Source: JBOFGK01 sp051649085
GTDB lineage: Bacteria; Bacillota_I; Bacilli_A; UBA3375
Assembly (NCBI GenBank): GCA_051649085.1
Contig: JBOFGK010000056.1
Location: 1-58,255, forward strand
Direction: 5' to 3'
DNA: 58,255 bases
Below, piece by piece: positions 43,411 to 51,963 of the stretch. The notes beneath the pieces are model-generated. The model made no database searches. It was not told where the DNA came from and saw only the letters and a program-made list of their open reading frames with translations. A program made the translations under genes and the position numbers. Every line of letters begins with the position of its first letter. Position 1 is the first letter of the stretch.

Positions 43411-43848
43411 ATGGCAAAAGAGATTAAACAAGTAGTAAAAGTTCAATTACCTGCTGGTAGTGCTAATCCATCAATGGTGGGTACAACACTTGGACCAACA
43501 GGAGTTAACATGGCAGAATTCTGTCAAAAATTTAATGAACAAACAAGAGAACGTAATGGAGAGGTTACACCTGCTCAAATTACAATTTATGTAGATCGTA
43601 CATACGATTTCATTTTAAAACAAGCACCTGCATCATACTTAATTAAGAAAGCTGCAGGAATTGATAAAGGTTCTGCAACATCTCACAATGTTAAAGTTGG
43701 TAATTTAACAGCTCAACAAGTGCGTGAAATTGCAGAAAGAAAAATGCCTGATTTAAATGCAAATGACGTTAATGCGGCAATGAAAATAATCGCTGGTACT
43801 GCTCGTAGTATGGGTATTACTGTTGAGAGTTTGGAGGAGACTAACTAA
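43411..43848 (+). CDS. rplK: 50S ribosomal protein L11
   Basis: A 145-residue L11. Family blocks are VVKVQLPAGSANPS, VGTTLGPTGVNMAEFCQKFN, and KGSATSHNVKVGNLT. The prolines of the N-terminal domain that contact the GTPase centre are present. ATG 43411 follows AGGAGG at seven bases; the upstream frame to 43384 has no site. The stop overlaps the rplA start by one base. Confidence 0.97.
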   Translation: MAKEIKQVVKVQLPAGSANPSMVGTTLGPTGVNMAEFCQKFNEQTRERNGEVTPAQITIYVDRTYDFILKQAPASYLIKKAAGIDKGSATSHNVKVGNLTAQQVREIAERKMPDLNANDVNAAMKIIAGTARSMGITVESLEETN

Positions 43849-44540
43849 TGGCTAAAACATCAAAAAGATATGCAGCACTTGCTGAAAAAGTGTCAAGAGT
43901 AACAGCATACAACTACGATGAGGCAATTAATCTTGTCCTTGAAACTACTAACACTAAATTCGATAGTACGATTGACGTAGCGTTTAAATTAAACTTAGAT
44001 CCAACAAAAGCAGATCAACAATTAAGAGGAGCTTTCATTTTACCACACGGTAGTGGAAAAACTTCTAAAGTATTAGTACTTGCTGAAGGAGATGCTGAAA
44101 AAGCAGCAACTGAAGCTGGAGCTGACTATGTTGGTGGAGAAGAATTAATTAATAAGATTAAAAATGAAAACTGGTTTGATTTTGACGTTGTAGTTGCAAC
44201 GCCACAAATGATGCCGAAAATTGGGAAAATTGGACCAATTTTAGGACCAAAAGGTTTAATGCCTAACCCAAAAACTGGGACAGTAACACCAAATGTTGCT
44301 CAAGCAGTTGCGGAAATCAAAGCAGGAAAAATTACATATAGAACTGATAAGTTCGCTAATGTTCACGTAATTATTGGAAAATCTTCATTTACAAAAGAAC
44401 AACTAGTTGATAACTTTGTTGCGATTTTTAAAGAAATTGAAAGATTAAAACCATCAGTTGCTAAAGGAACGTATATGCAAAACATTTCAGTTTCATCAAC
44501 AATGGGACCTGGAATTAAAATTGATCCAAAATCAGTTTAA
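43848..44540 (+). CDS. rplA: 50S ribosomal protein L1
   Basis: A 230-residue L1, the rRNA-binding protein of the ribosomal L1 stalk. Motifs are SKRYAALAEKVSRVTAYN, FILPHGSGKTSKVLVLAEG, and the family signature GPILGPKGLMPNPKTGTVT. It is translationally coupled to rplK and followed by a strong bidirectional terminator. Confidence 0.98.
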   Translation: MAKTSKRYAALAEKVSRVTAYNYDEAINLVLETTNTKFDSTIDVAFKLNLDPTKADQQLRGAFILPHGSGKTSKVLVLAEGDAEKAATEAGADYVGGEELINKIKNENWFDFDVVVATPQMMPKIGKIGPILGPKGLMPNPKTGTVTPNVAQAVAEIKAGKITYRTDKFANVHVIIGKSSFTKEQLVDNFVAIFKEIERLKPSVAKGTYMQNISVSSTMGPGIKIDPKSV

Positions 44541-44551
44541 TTTTAGAAAAT

Positions 44552-44599
44552 AAAAAAAAGTGTCGCACAGCCTTTAATGGCTTGCAACACTTTTTTTTT
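44552..44599. terminator. Bidirectional terminator between rplA and the bacteriocin-like locus
   Basis: An A run and GTGT (44560-44563) pair with ACAC (44587-44590) and a T run, with an inner GCC/GGC helix. Confidence 0.88.
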
Positions 44600-44619
44600 G
44601 AAATTTTTCATTTATTTTG

Positions 44620-45111
44620 TTAACGGTATAAACTTTCAACATTTTCTTGATACACTCTAATTATTTTTTCAATACTATCAGTATTAGTTTTAATTTTATC
44701 TTCAATTTCTTTACAAGTAAAGATATATGTAGGACTATTTTTATCAAGTTCTAAATTTTCTGGATTTATTGGACAATCTGTAATATTAGAATTTGAAAAC
44801 CAAATTTGATATGTATTTTTTGAGCTGATAAATAAAGTTATTATTTCGTCTTGATTTTTTGGAGTGTAACTAAGAGAGGCCATGTATTTTCCCTTTAAAA
44901 AATAATTTTCTTCAACAACTGATATTGCTACATTGTCGACTGTCTTTTGGTACGGTCCCCCAACTAATAAGGGTATGCTTGAGTATGTAACAAATTTATT
45001 GTCTAAGTATAATTGATTTTCTGATTTCATATTATAATATAGCATTCCAGGTAACAATAGCACAACAATAATGATAACAGTAGCAATTATTAACATTTTA
45101 ATTTTTTTCAA
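44620..45111 (-). CDS. Membrane-anchored accessory protein of the bacteriocin-like locus
   Basis: A 163-residue protein with one N-terminal membrane helix (MLIIATVIIIVVLLLPGML) and an outside domain of about 130 residues with two Cys (ITDCPINPEN and IFTCKEIED). TTG 45111 is chosen as the start: AAGGAGG lies seven bases upstream and it overlaps the end of the ATPase gene, giving KKIKMLIIA directly after the start. No family was recognised. It is the last gene of the minus-strand cluster, so a role in immunity or export is a reasonable guess. Confidence 0.6.
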   Translation of the reverse strand: MKKIKMLIIATVIIIVVLLLPGMLYYNMKSENQLYLDNKFVTYSSIPLLVGGPYQKTVDNVAISVVEENYFLKGKYMASLSYTPKNQDEIITLFISSKNTYQIWFSNSNITDCPINPENLELDKNSPTYIFTCKEIEDKIKTNTDSIEKIIRVYQENVESLYR

Positions 45112-45718
45112 TACGAATCCTCCTTCCGATACGGTTTGCAACATATTCATCATGAGTGACTAAAATAATTGTTTTACCAAGCTTATTTAATTTATCAAGT
45201 AATCCGAGAACGATATCTCTATTTTCAGAATCGAGTGAACCGGTTATTTCATCACCTAAAATGATATCAAATTGCTTAACTAGTACTCGTGCAATTGCAA
45301 TTCTTTGTTGTTCACCACCGCTTAGTTCATGAATAAATTTTTCTTCATAGCCACTTAATCCAACATACTCAAGAGCCTCTTCGATTGTAAACTCTGCGTT
45401 CGGATCCAGGGCATACATTAAATTTTGTTTTACTGTTTCAGCTTCAACTAAAACAAAATTTTGAAAAATAAAACCTATTTTATCTTGTAAAAGCTTAAGC
45501 CCTTCTTTGCTATTTAGCTTAGGATTTTTAATTCCACATATTTCGACGGTTCCATTTGTTGGATATAAAAGCATTCCTAAGATATATAATATACTAGTTT
45601 TTCCTGAACCAGATTTTCCGGTTAGAACAATATATTCTCCAGCCTTTACATTTAAGTTAAAGTTTGATTGCACAACATTATTCTTATAAGCAATCTCTAT
45701 ATTTGTTAGTTTAATCAT
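45098..45718 (-). CDS. ABC transporter ATPase of the bacteriocin-like locus
   Basis: A 206-residue ATPase of the LolD/MacB type with intact motifs: Walker A LTGKSGSGKTSIL, signature HELSGGEQQRIAIARVL, Walker B IILGDEITGSLD and H-loop ILVTHDEYV. The Walker B Asp-Pro is slightly altered (DEITG for DEPTG). It overlaps the permease gene by one base. It should energise the permease; removal of the peptide from the membrane (immunity) or its export are the likely roles. Confidence 0.88.
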   Translation of the reverse strand: MIKLTNIEIAYKNNVVQSNFNLNVKAGEYIVLTGKSGSGKTSILYILGMLLYPTNGTVEICGIKNPKLNSKEGLKLLQDKIGFIFQNFVLVEAETVKQNLMYALDPNAEFTIEEALEYVGLSGYEEKFIHELSGGEQQRIAIARVLVKQFDIILGDEITGSLDSENRDIVLGLLDKLNKLGKTIILVTHDEYVANRIGRRIRIEKN

Positions 45719-47760
45719 TAGACGCCTCCTTTTAATTTTCTAATAATATTTATGCTTTCAAATTTTTTGATTGCTTTTATAATCAAATAGAAATATTGAA
45801 ATGAAATTAGTGTATACACACAAATGAAAATTAAAAATACACCTATCAAATATGAAATAACAGCGAAAAGAAGTCCAAACAATCCTAAAACAAAGGTATC
45901 TAAACTAAATAACTCTTTATAGCAATTGAAAAGTGATTTACCAGTTAATCTTTTTACTAGAAGTTTTTCACCTTTTGTTGCAAAGATTATTTCCATTTCT
46001 AAACCAATCATTTTTTTAGACATGATACTTACAAAACCTAATAAGAACAAACCTGCTACAAGTAGCCCAAAGATAATTTTAAAAATCAAACTATATTCAC
46101 TTCCGAAGTGATTAAAACTATTTTTCGTTGTAATTAGATCGGAAGTAGCTGTAAGTTTTTGTGATAATATTTTAGCTTCTTCTTCAATGTCAGTTGAAAT
46201 GAAAAATCCTTCTCCAACAAAATAAGAATATAGCTTTTCGGTATAATTAGTTGCATCAAATAATATATATATTGGATTTTGGACAAAATACTTATCATAA
46301 TTAAAATCTAATGGATTTTGTGAAAGTTTATAGAAATATTGATTTATATTTTCTTCATAATATTCAATTTTATATTTAGTATCAATTATTAGGTCTTCAG
46401 TTTTTAATTGATTAACATATTTATCAAATAATATTTTTATTTGTTCTTCATTTTTCTCTAAAAAGCTCGGTAAAAAAAAAGTATTTCCCGTTAATTTAGC
46501 TTCATATTTGGTAATAATATTTGGATTATATCTTTTCAAAAAATTAATATTACTGTTAATAGCTTTAATATTGCAATTTTCATCTGAAAAACTTTCACAT
46601 TTCCCTCTTTGGATTAAATCACCTTGTTGATTGTAGTTTATATCCAACAGATACTCAGGCTCAATATATGAAAAATTTGTCACATTTTTTGATAACTCAA
46701 TTTGTAATTTATTCTGTGTTTTTTCAGCTGCTTGCTGAACTATTGTACCTGCTTCAAACTCGGTTTTATAATAGCTATCAAATTTATTCCACTCTGCACT
46801 TATTTTTATTAGCGGAATTCCAAAAATTATAGTATAAATAATGATGATTATTGAATTTAAAAGAATTACCTTGTTAATAAACTTAGTTATTCCTAGCATG
46901 AACCCACTTGCAAAGCCTTTTGCTTTCCCATTAAGTGCAGATATGGGCTTAGTTGTTTTAAAGAATATTGTATAGAAAATTATGTAAATAAGTTGATAAA
47001 AAAATAAAACGGTAAGTGAAAATGCTAATGCCTTATAGCCAAATAATATATTTGTTTTATTTATGCCAAAAAAAGCTAGTGTAATTATAGTAATAATTAG
47101 TAATGAACATAACGAAATAAGCATATTTTTATATATAATTGATTCAAAAAAAACTTTGATATTTTTCTTGAAATCCCATCCGAGTATTTTCAAAAGTGCA
47201 GTTTTTTTGGATTCTTTATTCAAAATTAAAATTATAAAAATGACTACTAACACTGTCAGAAAAAGAATTATCCCAATCAAAAAATATAATGCCCAAAAAA
47301 CAGTTTCTATATTGATTCCAAATGGTTCTATTTTTTCAACTGTGAATTTTGTTTTCATTAGTGAGGCAACTTTTTCTGGGTCAGTTGTTTTAAGAATAAG
47401 GTTTTTTGTACTTGTTTCTCGATATTCTTTAGAAAAATCATCGTTCATACATGATGTACTTACGTTTAAAAAATTTGTCATGTTAAATAATTCTTCAAAC
47501 GATGCTTTGGCACAAGTATTTGTTGAATTATATATGACTATTGGTTCACCAATTTTTGTAATTACTGAATAAAATTCAGCATCTGATTCTTGAGAAATCT
47601 CATTTAAAGTTTGAGCTTTATTTTCAACGACCAAATTTGTTGTAAGTGAATAAGTGTTTTGAGTATTTGCTACAAAATTATTTATGTTTTGAATAATTAC
47701 TATTCCTAAAAAACAACAAACAGAAATAATAACATTAATTGTAATAAATGTTTTTTTCAT
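45718..47760 (-). CDS. Bacteriocin-associated integral membrane protein (FtsX-like permease)
   Basis: A 680-residue permease-like protein with about seven to eight membrane helices in two groups: one near the N-terminus, several around residues 155-310, and four in the last 130 residues. A large outside region lies between (about 330-560). Size and layout fit the bacteriocin-associated integral membrane protein family that accompanies lactococcin 972-type loci. The GGAG before it is more than 20 bases from the ATG and no other in-frame start exists because of an upstream stop, so translation may be weak or coupled. Confidence 0.72.
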   Translation of the reverse strand: MKKTFITINVIISVCCFLGIVIIQNINNFVANTQNTYSLTTNLVVENKAQTLNEISQESDAEFYSVITKIGEPIVIYNSTNTCAKASFEELFNMTNFLNVSTSCMNDDFSKEYRETSTKNLILKTTDPEKVASLMKTKFTVEKIEPFGINIETVFWALYFLIGIILFLTVLVVIFIILILNKESKKTALLKILGWDFKKNIKVFFESIIYKNMLISLCSLLIITIITLAFFGINKTNILFGYKALAFSLTVLFFYQLIYIIFYTIFFKTTKPISALNGKAKGFASGFMLGITKFINKVILLNSIIIIIYTIIFGIPLIKISAEWNKFDSYYKTEFEAGTIVQQAAEKTQNKLQIELSKNVTNFSYIEPEYLLDINYNQQGDLIQRGKCESFSDENCNIKAINSNINFLKRYNPNIITKYEAKLTGNTFFLPSFLEKNEEQIKILFDKYVNQLKTEDLIIDTKYKIEYYEENINQYFYKLSQNPLDFNYDKYFVQNPIYILFDATNYTEKLYSYFVGEGFFISTDIEEEAKILSQKLTATSDLITTKNSFNHFGSEYSLIFKIIFGLLVAGLFLLGFVSIMSKKMIGLEMEIIFATKGEKLLVKRLTGKSLFNCYKELFSLDTFVLGLFGLLFAVISYLIGVFLIFICVYTLISFQYFYLIIKAIKKFESINIIRKLKGGV

Positions 47761-47802
47761 CTTTTTTGGAAATTACCAAAATCTCCTTTCCCCATATAAA
47801 GA

Positions 47803-47824
47803 TAGAAGAGCAGATGCTCTTCTA
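47803..47824 (-). promoter_or_regulatory. Hairpin between the secreted peptide gene and the permease gene
   Basis: A nine-base-pair hairpin with loop ATCT on the minus strand (AGAAGAGC/GCTCTTCT). The T run after it is poor (ATCTTTATAT), so it may act as a partial terminator or stabiliser giving more peptide than transporter. Confidence 0.5.
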
Positions 47825-47827
47825 ACT

Positions 47828-48184
47828 TTATTCATTCATCCCGTGATAACCATCACCTTTTGTATATCTAATTTGAACTCTTGAATTTACAGAAGAAGTT
47901 TTGTAAGGTCCAGCTTTTTCTGAACCATTTGAATTTCTAACTGCAGCAGCATATGCATTAGTTCCTGATCTTTTATAATCTGTTTGTAATTCATCAATAA
48001 ACGTAGATAAACACCATGCTGTTCCGCTGCCCCCAGCAAGCGAAAATGAACGAGCCTTATTATCACAGACTCCTCCATATGCAATAGTTTTACTGTTTGA
48101 CATAAATGGAGTTATTTCTGATGCGAATACTGTTATTCCTGAAAATAAAAGTACTGCAAATGAAGCGAAAATTAATTTTTTCAT
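47828..48184 (-). CDS. Secreted bacteriocin-like peptide precursor
   Basis: A 118-residue protein with a clear Sec signal peptide (KKLIFASFAVLLFSGITVFA, likely cleaved after ASA-like VFAS or near residue 22). The mature part has about 95 residues, two Cys (GGVCDNKAR and GTAWCLST), and many Gly, Ser, Asn and Tyr. It ends YTKGDGYHGMNE. It lies directly upstream of genes for a bacteriocin-associated membrane protein and ATPase, the arrangement of lactococcin 972-like systems. I do not recognise the lactococcin 972 sequence itself, so this may be a different peptide family. AAAGGAGG precedes the ATG. Confidence 0.6.
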   Translation of the reverse strand: MKKLIFASFAVLLFSGITVFASEITPFMSNSKTIAYGGVCDNKARSFSLAGGSGTAWCLSTFIDELQTDYKRSGTNAYAAAVRNSNGSEKAGPYKTSSVNSRVQIRYTKGDGYHGMNE

Positions 48185-48202
48185 AATCCTCCTTTAGATT
48201 TA

Positions 48203-48250
48203 AGTTGTAAACAGCATATATCACCTTAAATAATTAAACTGTTTACAACT
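48203..48250 (-). repeat. 12-bp inverted repeat at the start of the bacteriocin-like transcript
   Basis: AGTTGTAAACAG (48203-48214) and CTGTTTACAACT (48239-48250) are perfect inverse copies separated by 24 bases. The repeat begins right at the predicted transcription start, so it is either an operator or a 5' hairpin of the mRNA. The Shine-Dalgarno sequence lies about ten bases beyond it. Confidence 0.7.
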
Positions 48251-48255
48251 ATATT

Positions 48256-48284
48256 GTAATATAATGCTTTGAAAAAGTCAAGTG
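48256..48284 (-). promoter_or_regulatory. Promoter of the bacteriocin-like operon
   Basis: On the minus strand TTGACT, a 17-base spacer and TACAAT, a near-consensus promoter. It ends a few bases before the inverted repeat. Confidence 0.7.
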
Positions 48285-48387
48285 GTTAGATAAAATATAT
48301 ATTTTAATTATTTTATTAAAAGCTTAAATTAATAAATGTAAAAAGTAATTTAAATATAATTCTCAGATTAACTTATAAATTGAAAAG

Positions 48388-48430
48388 AGAATGCCACTAG
48401 TCATTTTAGACTTTGCTGACATTCTTTTTT
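48388..48430. terminator. Imperfect hairpin downstream of mtlD
   Basis: AGAATG (48388-48393) with CATTCT (48420-48425), inner AGTC/GACT (48399-48402, 48409-48412). A T run follows on the plus strand and a poorer one (CTTTTC) on the minus strand, which is the strand mtlD needs. Confidence 0.5.
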
Positions 48431-48570
48431 ATTTATATTTGTGACTTATTGAAATACTGGACTATTATTACTGCTAAAAATCATGATCTAAAGGTTTGTG
48501 GTACTAGTTAAAAGGACAAAATAGCTTATATTTTAAAAGTTAAAATAACTACCTTAATTTAAAAACGAAA

Positions 48571-49695
48571 TTATTTTTGTTCAAGTGTTTGCATATATTT
48601 TTGTTCAATAATTTCTAAGATCAATTTATCTGTAATTTGTGAATGAATTTCCACGGCCTTTAAAATGCCTTGTTCGGCAATTAAATTGACTAGTTCTTGA
48701 TTTTCCTCATCGTTTTTATCAATAGTCGAATATGCAATTGCTATCCAATTAACTAAATTAAGGACTTTTAAATTGTGTTTTCTAAGAAGCTTTAATGGAC
48801 CAATTATTCGATCATTTGCTCCAAGTTTGCGTTTTGGATCGCGTGCTACTCGTTCAACATCGTCGATAATTCGAGCGTTTTCGAAACGTAAAATTGTCTT
48901 TTCTACATATTGCATTTGTTCGGAAACGGGAATGTCAAATTCTAAAGCAAGTGCAGTCCCGATTTGCTCACTAATGGCTAAAACAATTTTCTTTATTCGT
49001 GGATCAGCAATTGCTTCGTGAATAAAACTGTGTTTATAATATGTACCAAGTACAGCAATAATATAATGAGTTGTATTAACCGTATAGAGTTTTCTGAGAA
49101 TATAGAAATCTAAATTTTTCACAAAGTTTGCGTTTGGAACAACTAAAGTAAATGGTAAGTTATCAGCTTCAATTACCCATTCAAAATATGGTTCGACTTT
49201 AACATCTAAAATCTTTGGATTTGTTTGATTAGGAACAATTCGATCAACGGCTGAATCAAGAAAATAAGTTTTTTCCATTTGCTCAGAACTAACTAATTGC
49301 TCTACTTGAGCTCGTAAAATACTTGTTGCTCGAACTGCATTTTCACAAGCGATAACTATCCGTTCTTTTGGAATAAGTTTAAGTGATTCGGCAATTAAAG
49401 GAGCGATTCGATCCATTAATGAAACTCCAATTGAACATGTGATAAGATCAGCATTTGCTAAACAATTAAGGGCTTTTTCAGGTTCTGCTAAAGAATTGAT
49501 TCCATCAACACCTGTAATTTCGATTGATGTTTCATTTGCATCTAAAAGTTGAATTTGGTATTTCTGTTCACTATTCAAGTGCTCAATTAATTCTTGATTA
49601 ACATCAATAAAAGTTACTTGATGACCAGCTTCTACTAATAACTGTGCAATGAAACCACGACCAATGTTTCCAGCGCCAAAGTGTGCTACTTTCAT
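48571..49695 (-). CDS. mtlD: Mannitol-1-phosphate 5-dehydrogenase
   Basis: A 374-residue polyol dehydrogenase oxidising mannitol 1-phosphate to fructose 6-phosphate with NAD. It has the Rossmann motif HFGAGNIGRGFIAQLL at the N-terminus and the family segments FLDSAVDRIVPNQ and TTHYIIAVLGTYYKH (with the conserved His and Lys region). It is the last gene of the mannitol operon and overlaps the EIIA gene by four bases. Confidence 0.95.
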   Translation of the reverse strand: MKVAHFGAGNIGRGFIAQLLVEAGHQVTFIDVNQELIEHLNSEQKYQIQLLDANETSIEITGVDGINSLAEPEKALNCLANADLITCSIGVSLMDRIAPLIAESLKLIPKERIVIACENAVRATSILRAQVEQLVSSEQMEKTYFLDSAVDRIVPNQTNPKILDVKVEPYFEWVIEADNLPFTLVVPNANFVKNLDFYILRKLYTVNTTHYIIAVLGTYYKHSFIHEAIADPRIKKIVLAISEQIGTALALEFDIPVSEQMQYVEKTILRFENARIIDDVERVARDPKRKLGANDRIIGPLKLLRKHNLKVLNLVNWIAIAYSTIDKNDEENQELVNLIAEQGILKAVEIHSQITDKLILEIIEQKYMQTLEQK

Positions 49696-50111
49696 ATTTC
49701 TCCTAACATTGAACTGATCTCTTCAATTGTTTTTAAAGTTTTTAATTGCATAACAAAGTCGATATCTGAACATTTAATTGCAATATCAGATAAAATGTTT
49801 AAATGTTCATCACCAATGGCTGCAAGTCCAAAAGCAACATAGACAATATTTTCATTTCCGAAATCGACTCCATCTGGATAAACGTGCAGAACAATTTCTG
49901 TTTTCAAGATTTCTGTTCGGACTTCATCGACTCCATGTGGTACAGCAACATGATTACCAACAAATGTGGAAACAAGTTCTTCTCGTTTAAGCATTCCTGC
50001 AATATATTTGTCGGTAATAGAACCAAGTTCAAGCAAATGTTCACCACATCTTGTAATTAGTTGTTCTTTGGAAGGGGTATCATTATAAATTTTAATTTGG
50101 TTTTGATTCAT
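49692..50111 (-). CDS. mtlF: PTS mannitol-specific EIIA component
   Basis: A 139-residue EIIA. The phospho-His lies in NHVAVPHGVDEV, and YPDGVDFGNENIVYVAFGLA and HLNILSDIAI are typical for mannitol EIIA. ATG (50111 on the minus strand) follows AAGGAG and lies within the end of mtlR (20-base overlap). It hands phosphate from HPr to the B domain of MtlA. Confidence 0.93.
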   Translation of the reverse strand: MNQNQIKIYNDTPSKEQLITRCGEHLLELGSITDKYIAGMLKREELVSTFVGNHVAVPHGVDEVRTEILKTEIVLHVYPDGVDFGNENIVYVAFGLAAIGDEHLNILSDIAIKCSDIDFVMQLKTLKTIEEISSMLGEI

Positions 50112-51963
50112 TTTTCTCCTTGAGTAGTGTTTGTTTAAAAGTATTAAAGTCATTTGTTTCCAGCAAATTGATAATAAATTGATCACCGATTAATAGTTGG
50201 CTAAAGTAACTGAAAAATTCAAGTGTTGCTGCCGGACAATTTATTGGTGCTAAAACTAAAATCAAACAATTAATTGATTGAGTATTTAAATTATCAACTT
50301 GTAACATTGATTTGACTGTTTGTTTAGATATAGGTACTAAGACTAAAGTTGGCTTACTGATGCTTGTTGATTTTGTATGAAGTAAACCGATTTTTGTTTT
50401 TGGAATACCAATTCCATTTTGTGCTTTATCAAGTAATTTTTTAAGTAAATAGGTTGGATTATTTACTTCAGCTTGTAAATACTCACTTATAATCTGTTTA
50501 GTTACTTCATTGAAGCTACCAGAAAGTTGTCTTAAATGTTTAAGTGAGAGTTCAATTGAAAATTTTTCATATTCTATTATTTTTTCTTTTAAGTAATATT
50601 TTGCTTTGAAAATTGAATTAATAGTTTTTAAATTAGCTTCAGAAATAAAAGAATCGACATAGAGTAAATTTTCTGGTGAATTTATTTGCTTCGAAGAGGC
50701 AAGAATTAAATCAAACTCATCTGCTTGGACAACCGAAGCTAAACTATCAATAAAAATGAGTGTAGCATTTGGATATGTTTTATAAATTTGATTTTGATTA
50801 TAAGCACGCTTGGCTAAAACTTCATCGTCAATAATGGTTATTTTGTATGGTAATTTGAAAATCTGATTTTCAAGTTCAGTGGTAAAATAGATTAAAATTA
50901 AACAGATTTCACTATGATTAAATTCAAAACCACAAATTTCTAAATTTCTGACAATTACGCTATAGAGAAATTGATTTTGTTTGAAAAATTTCAAGAAAAA
51001 TTGTTCAGTTGAAAAATCTGGTAAATTTGTTAGTTTACTTGTACGAATAATATGTTCATTTAGTTTAGTTAAAAAGGAAGCAATAAACTCAAAATCAGTA
51101 TTTAATTCTTTGTCTACGTTTCGGACAAACCTCCTTGTTCGTTCTGTTAATTCAATTTCAAGTTCAAATAAATTATTTAGAGTGAAAAACTTATGTAATG
51201 AACCTGCTAAAAAACTTTGTTCAGCTAAATCGATTAGATTAAGTTCTTCATAAATTTTTATAAGTGTTTGATTAGAATAATCGCTTGTATGAACAGTTAA
51301 GATTTGTCGATTATTAATTCGTTTTTGTTGTATTGCTATAATTAATGAAATTTCAATTAGCTCATTTTTACGTAGGTTTAAACTTTTGAAATGTTGACTA
51401 ACTTTTGCATAGAGTGCTTCGAAAGTGTCATAATCAACAAAACTACTAATCATTTTATGTATATTGGCTTCTCCCAGCTGACTTGTGTCAGCGGATACGA
51501 AAAAGACACGCAAAAGCATTAGAATTTTTCGTCTAACGTAAAATTCATCCTCTAAAAAAGTGTTGATTGCACGAATCGAAGTCACAGCAAATAATTGATT
51601 TAGTTCATTTAAGACCGAAACTTTTGATTCATATAAATACGCAGCAAAGTCTTCAATTGTTTGGTGTTTATGATTAATTAGTAAATCTAAAATAAGTAAA
51701 GAACGGTATGCTGTATGCAATTTAAAGTCGGCTTGAATTTTTGCAATAAATTCTTGATAATTAGGTGAATTTAATTGATAACGATTTTGATTGTTTTTCA
51801 AAATAAAAAAAGAGGATTCTTTAATTAATGAATTAGTATCCTCAATTTCACGTCTAACAGTTCTCTCGGAAATATCAAAATGAACTGATATTTCCTTTAA
51901 GGTTGGAGTGCTAGCAACGATAAAGTTCAGCATTGCAAGCCGACGACTATTTAAAGCTAACAA
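50092..51963 (-). CDS. mtlR: Mannitol operon activator MtlR
   Basis: A 623-residue PRD-type activator: N-terminal helix-turn-helix (LKEISVHFDISERTVRREI), two PRDs in the middle, an EIIB-like segment around LASVVQADEFDLILASS, and a C-terminal EIIA-like domain (GIGIPKTKIGLLHTKS). It is placed between mtlA and mtlF in the operon, and its activity should be set by phosphorylation by HPr, MtlA and MtlF. No space separates it from mtlA (starts directly after its stop). Confidence 0.88.
   Translation of the reverse strand: MLALNSRRLAMLNFIVASTPTLKEISVHFDISERTVRREIEDTNSLIKESSFFILKNNQNRYQLNSPNYQEFIAKIQADFKLHTAYRSLLILDLLINHKHQTIEDFAAYLYESKVSVLNELNQLFAVTSIRAINTFLEDEFYVRRKILMLLRVFFVSADTSQLGEANIHKMISSFVDYDTFEALYAKVSQHFKSLNLRKNELIEISLIIAIQQKRINNRQILTVHTSDYSNQTLIKIYEELNLIDLAEQSFLAGSLHKFFTLNNLFELEIELTERTRRFVRNVDKELNTDFEFIASFLTKLNEHIIRTSKLTNLPDFSTEQFFLKFFKQNQFLYSVIVRNLEICGFEFNHSEICLILIYFTTELENQIFKLPYKITIIDDEVLAKRAYNQNQIYKTYPNATLIFIDSLASVVQADEFDLILASSKQINSPENLLYVDSFISEANLKTINSIFKAKYYLKEKIIEYEKFSIELSLKHLRQLSGSFNEVTKQIISEYLQAEVNNPTYLLKKLLDKAQNGIGIPKTKIGLLHTKSTSISKPTLVLVPISKQTVKSMLQVDNLNTQSINCLILVLAPINCPAATLEFFSYFSQLLIGDQFIINLLETNDFNTFKQTLLKEKNESKPN

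Larger units (their letters stand above)
48185..48570. other. Gene-free stretch between the bacteriocin-like locus and mtlD
   Basis: It holds the bacteriocin-like promoter and inverted repeat (48203-48278) and an imperfect hairpin at 48388-48430 that can end mtlD transcription. Nothing else was recognised. Confidence 0.55.
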
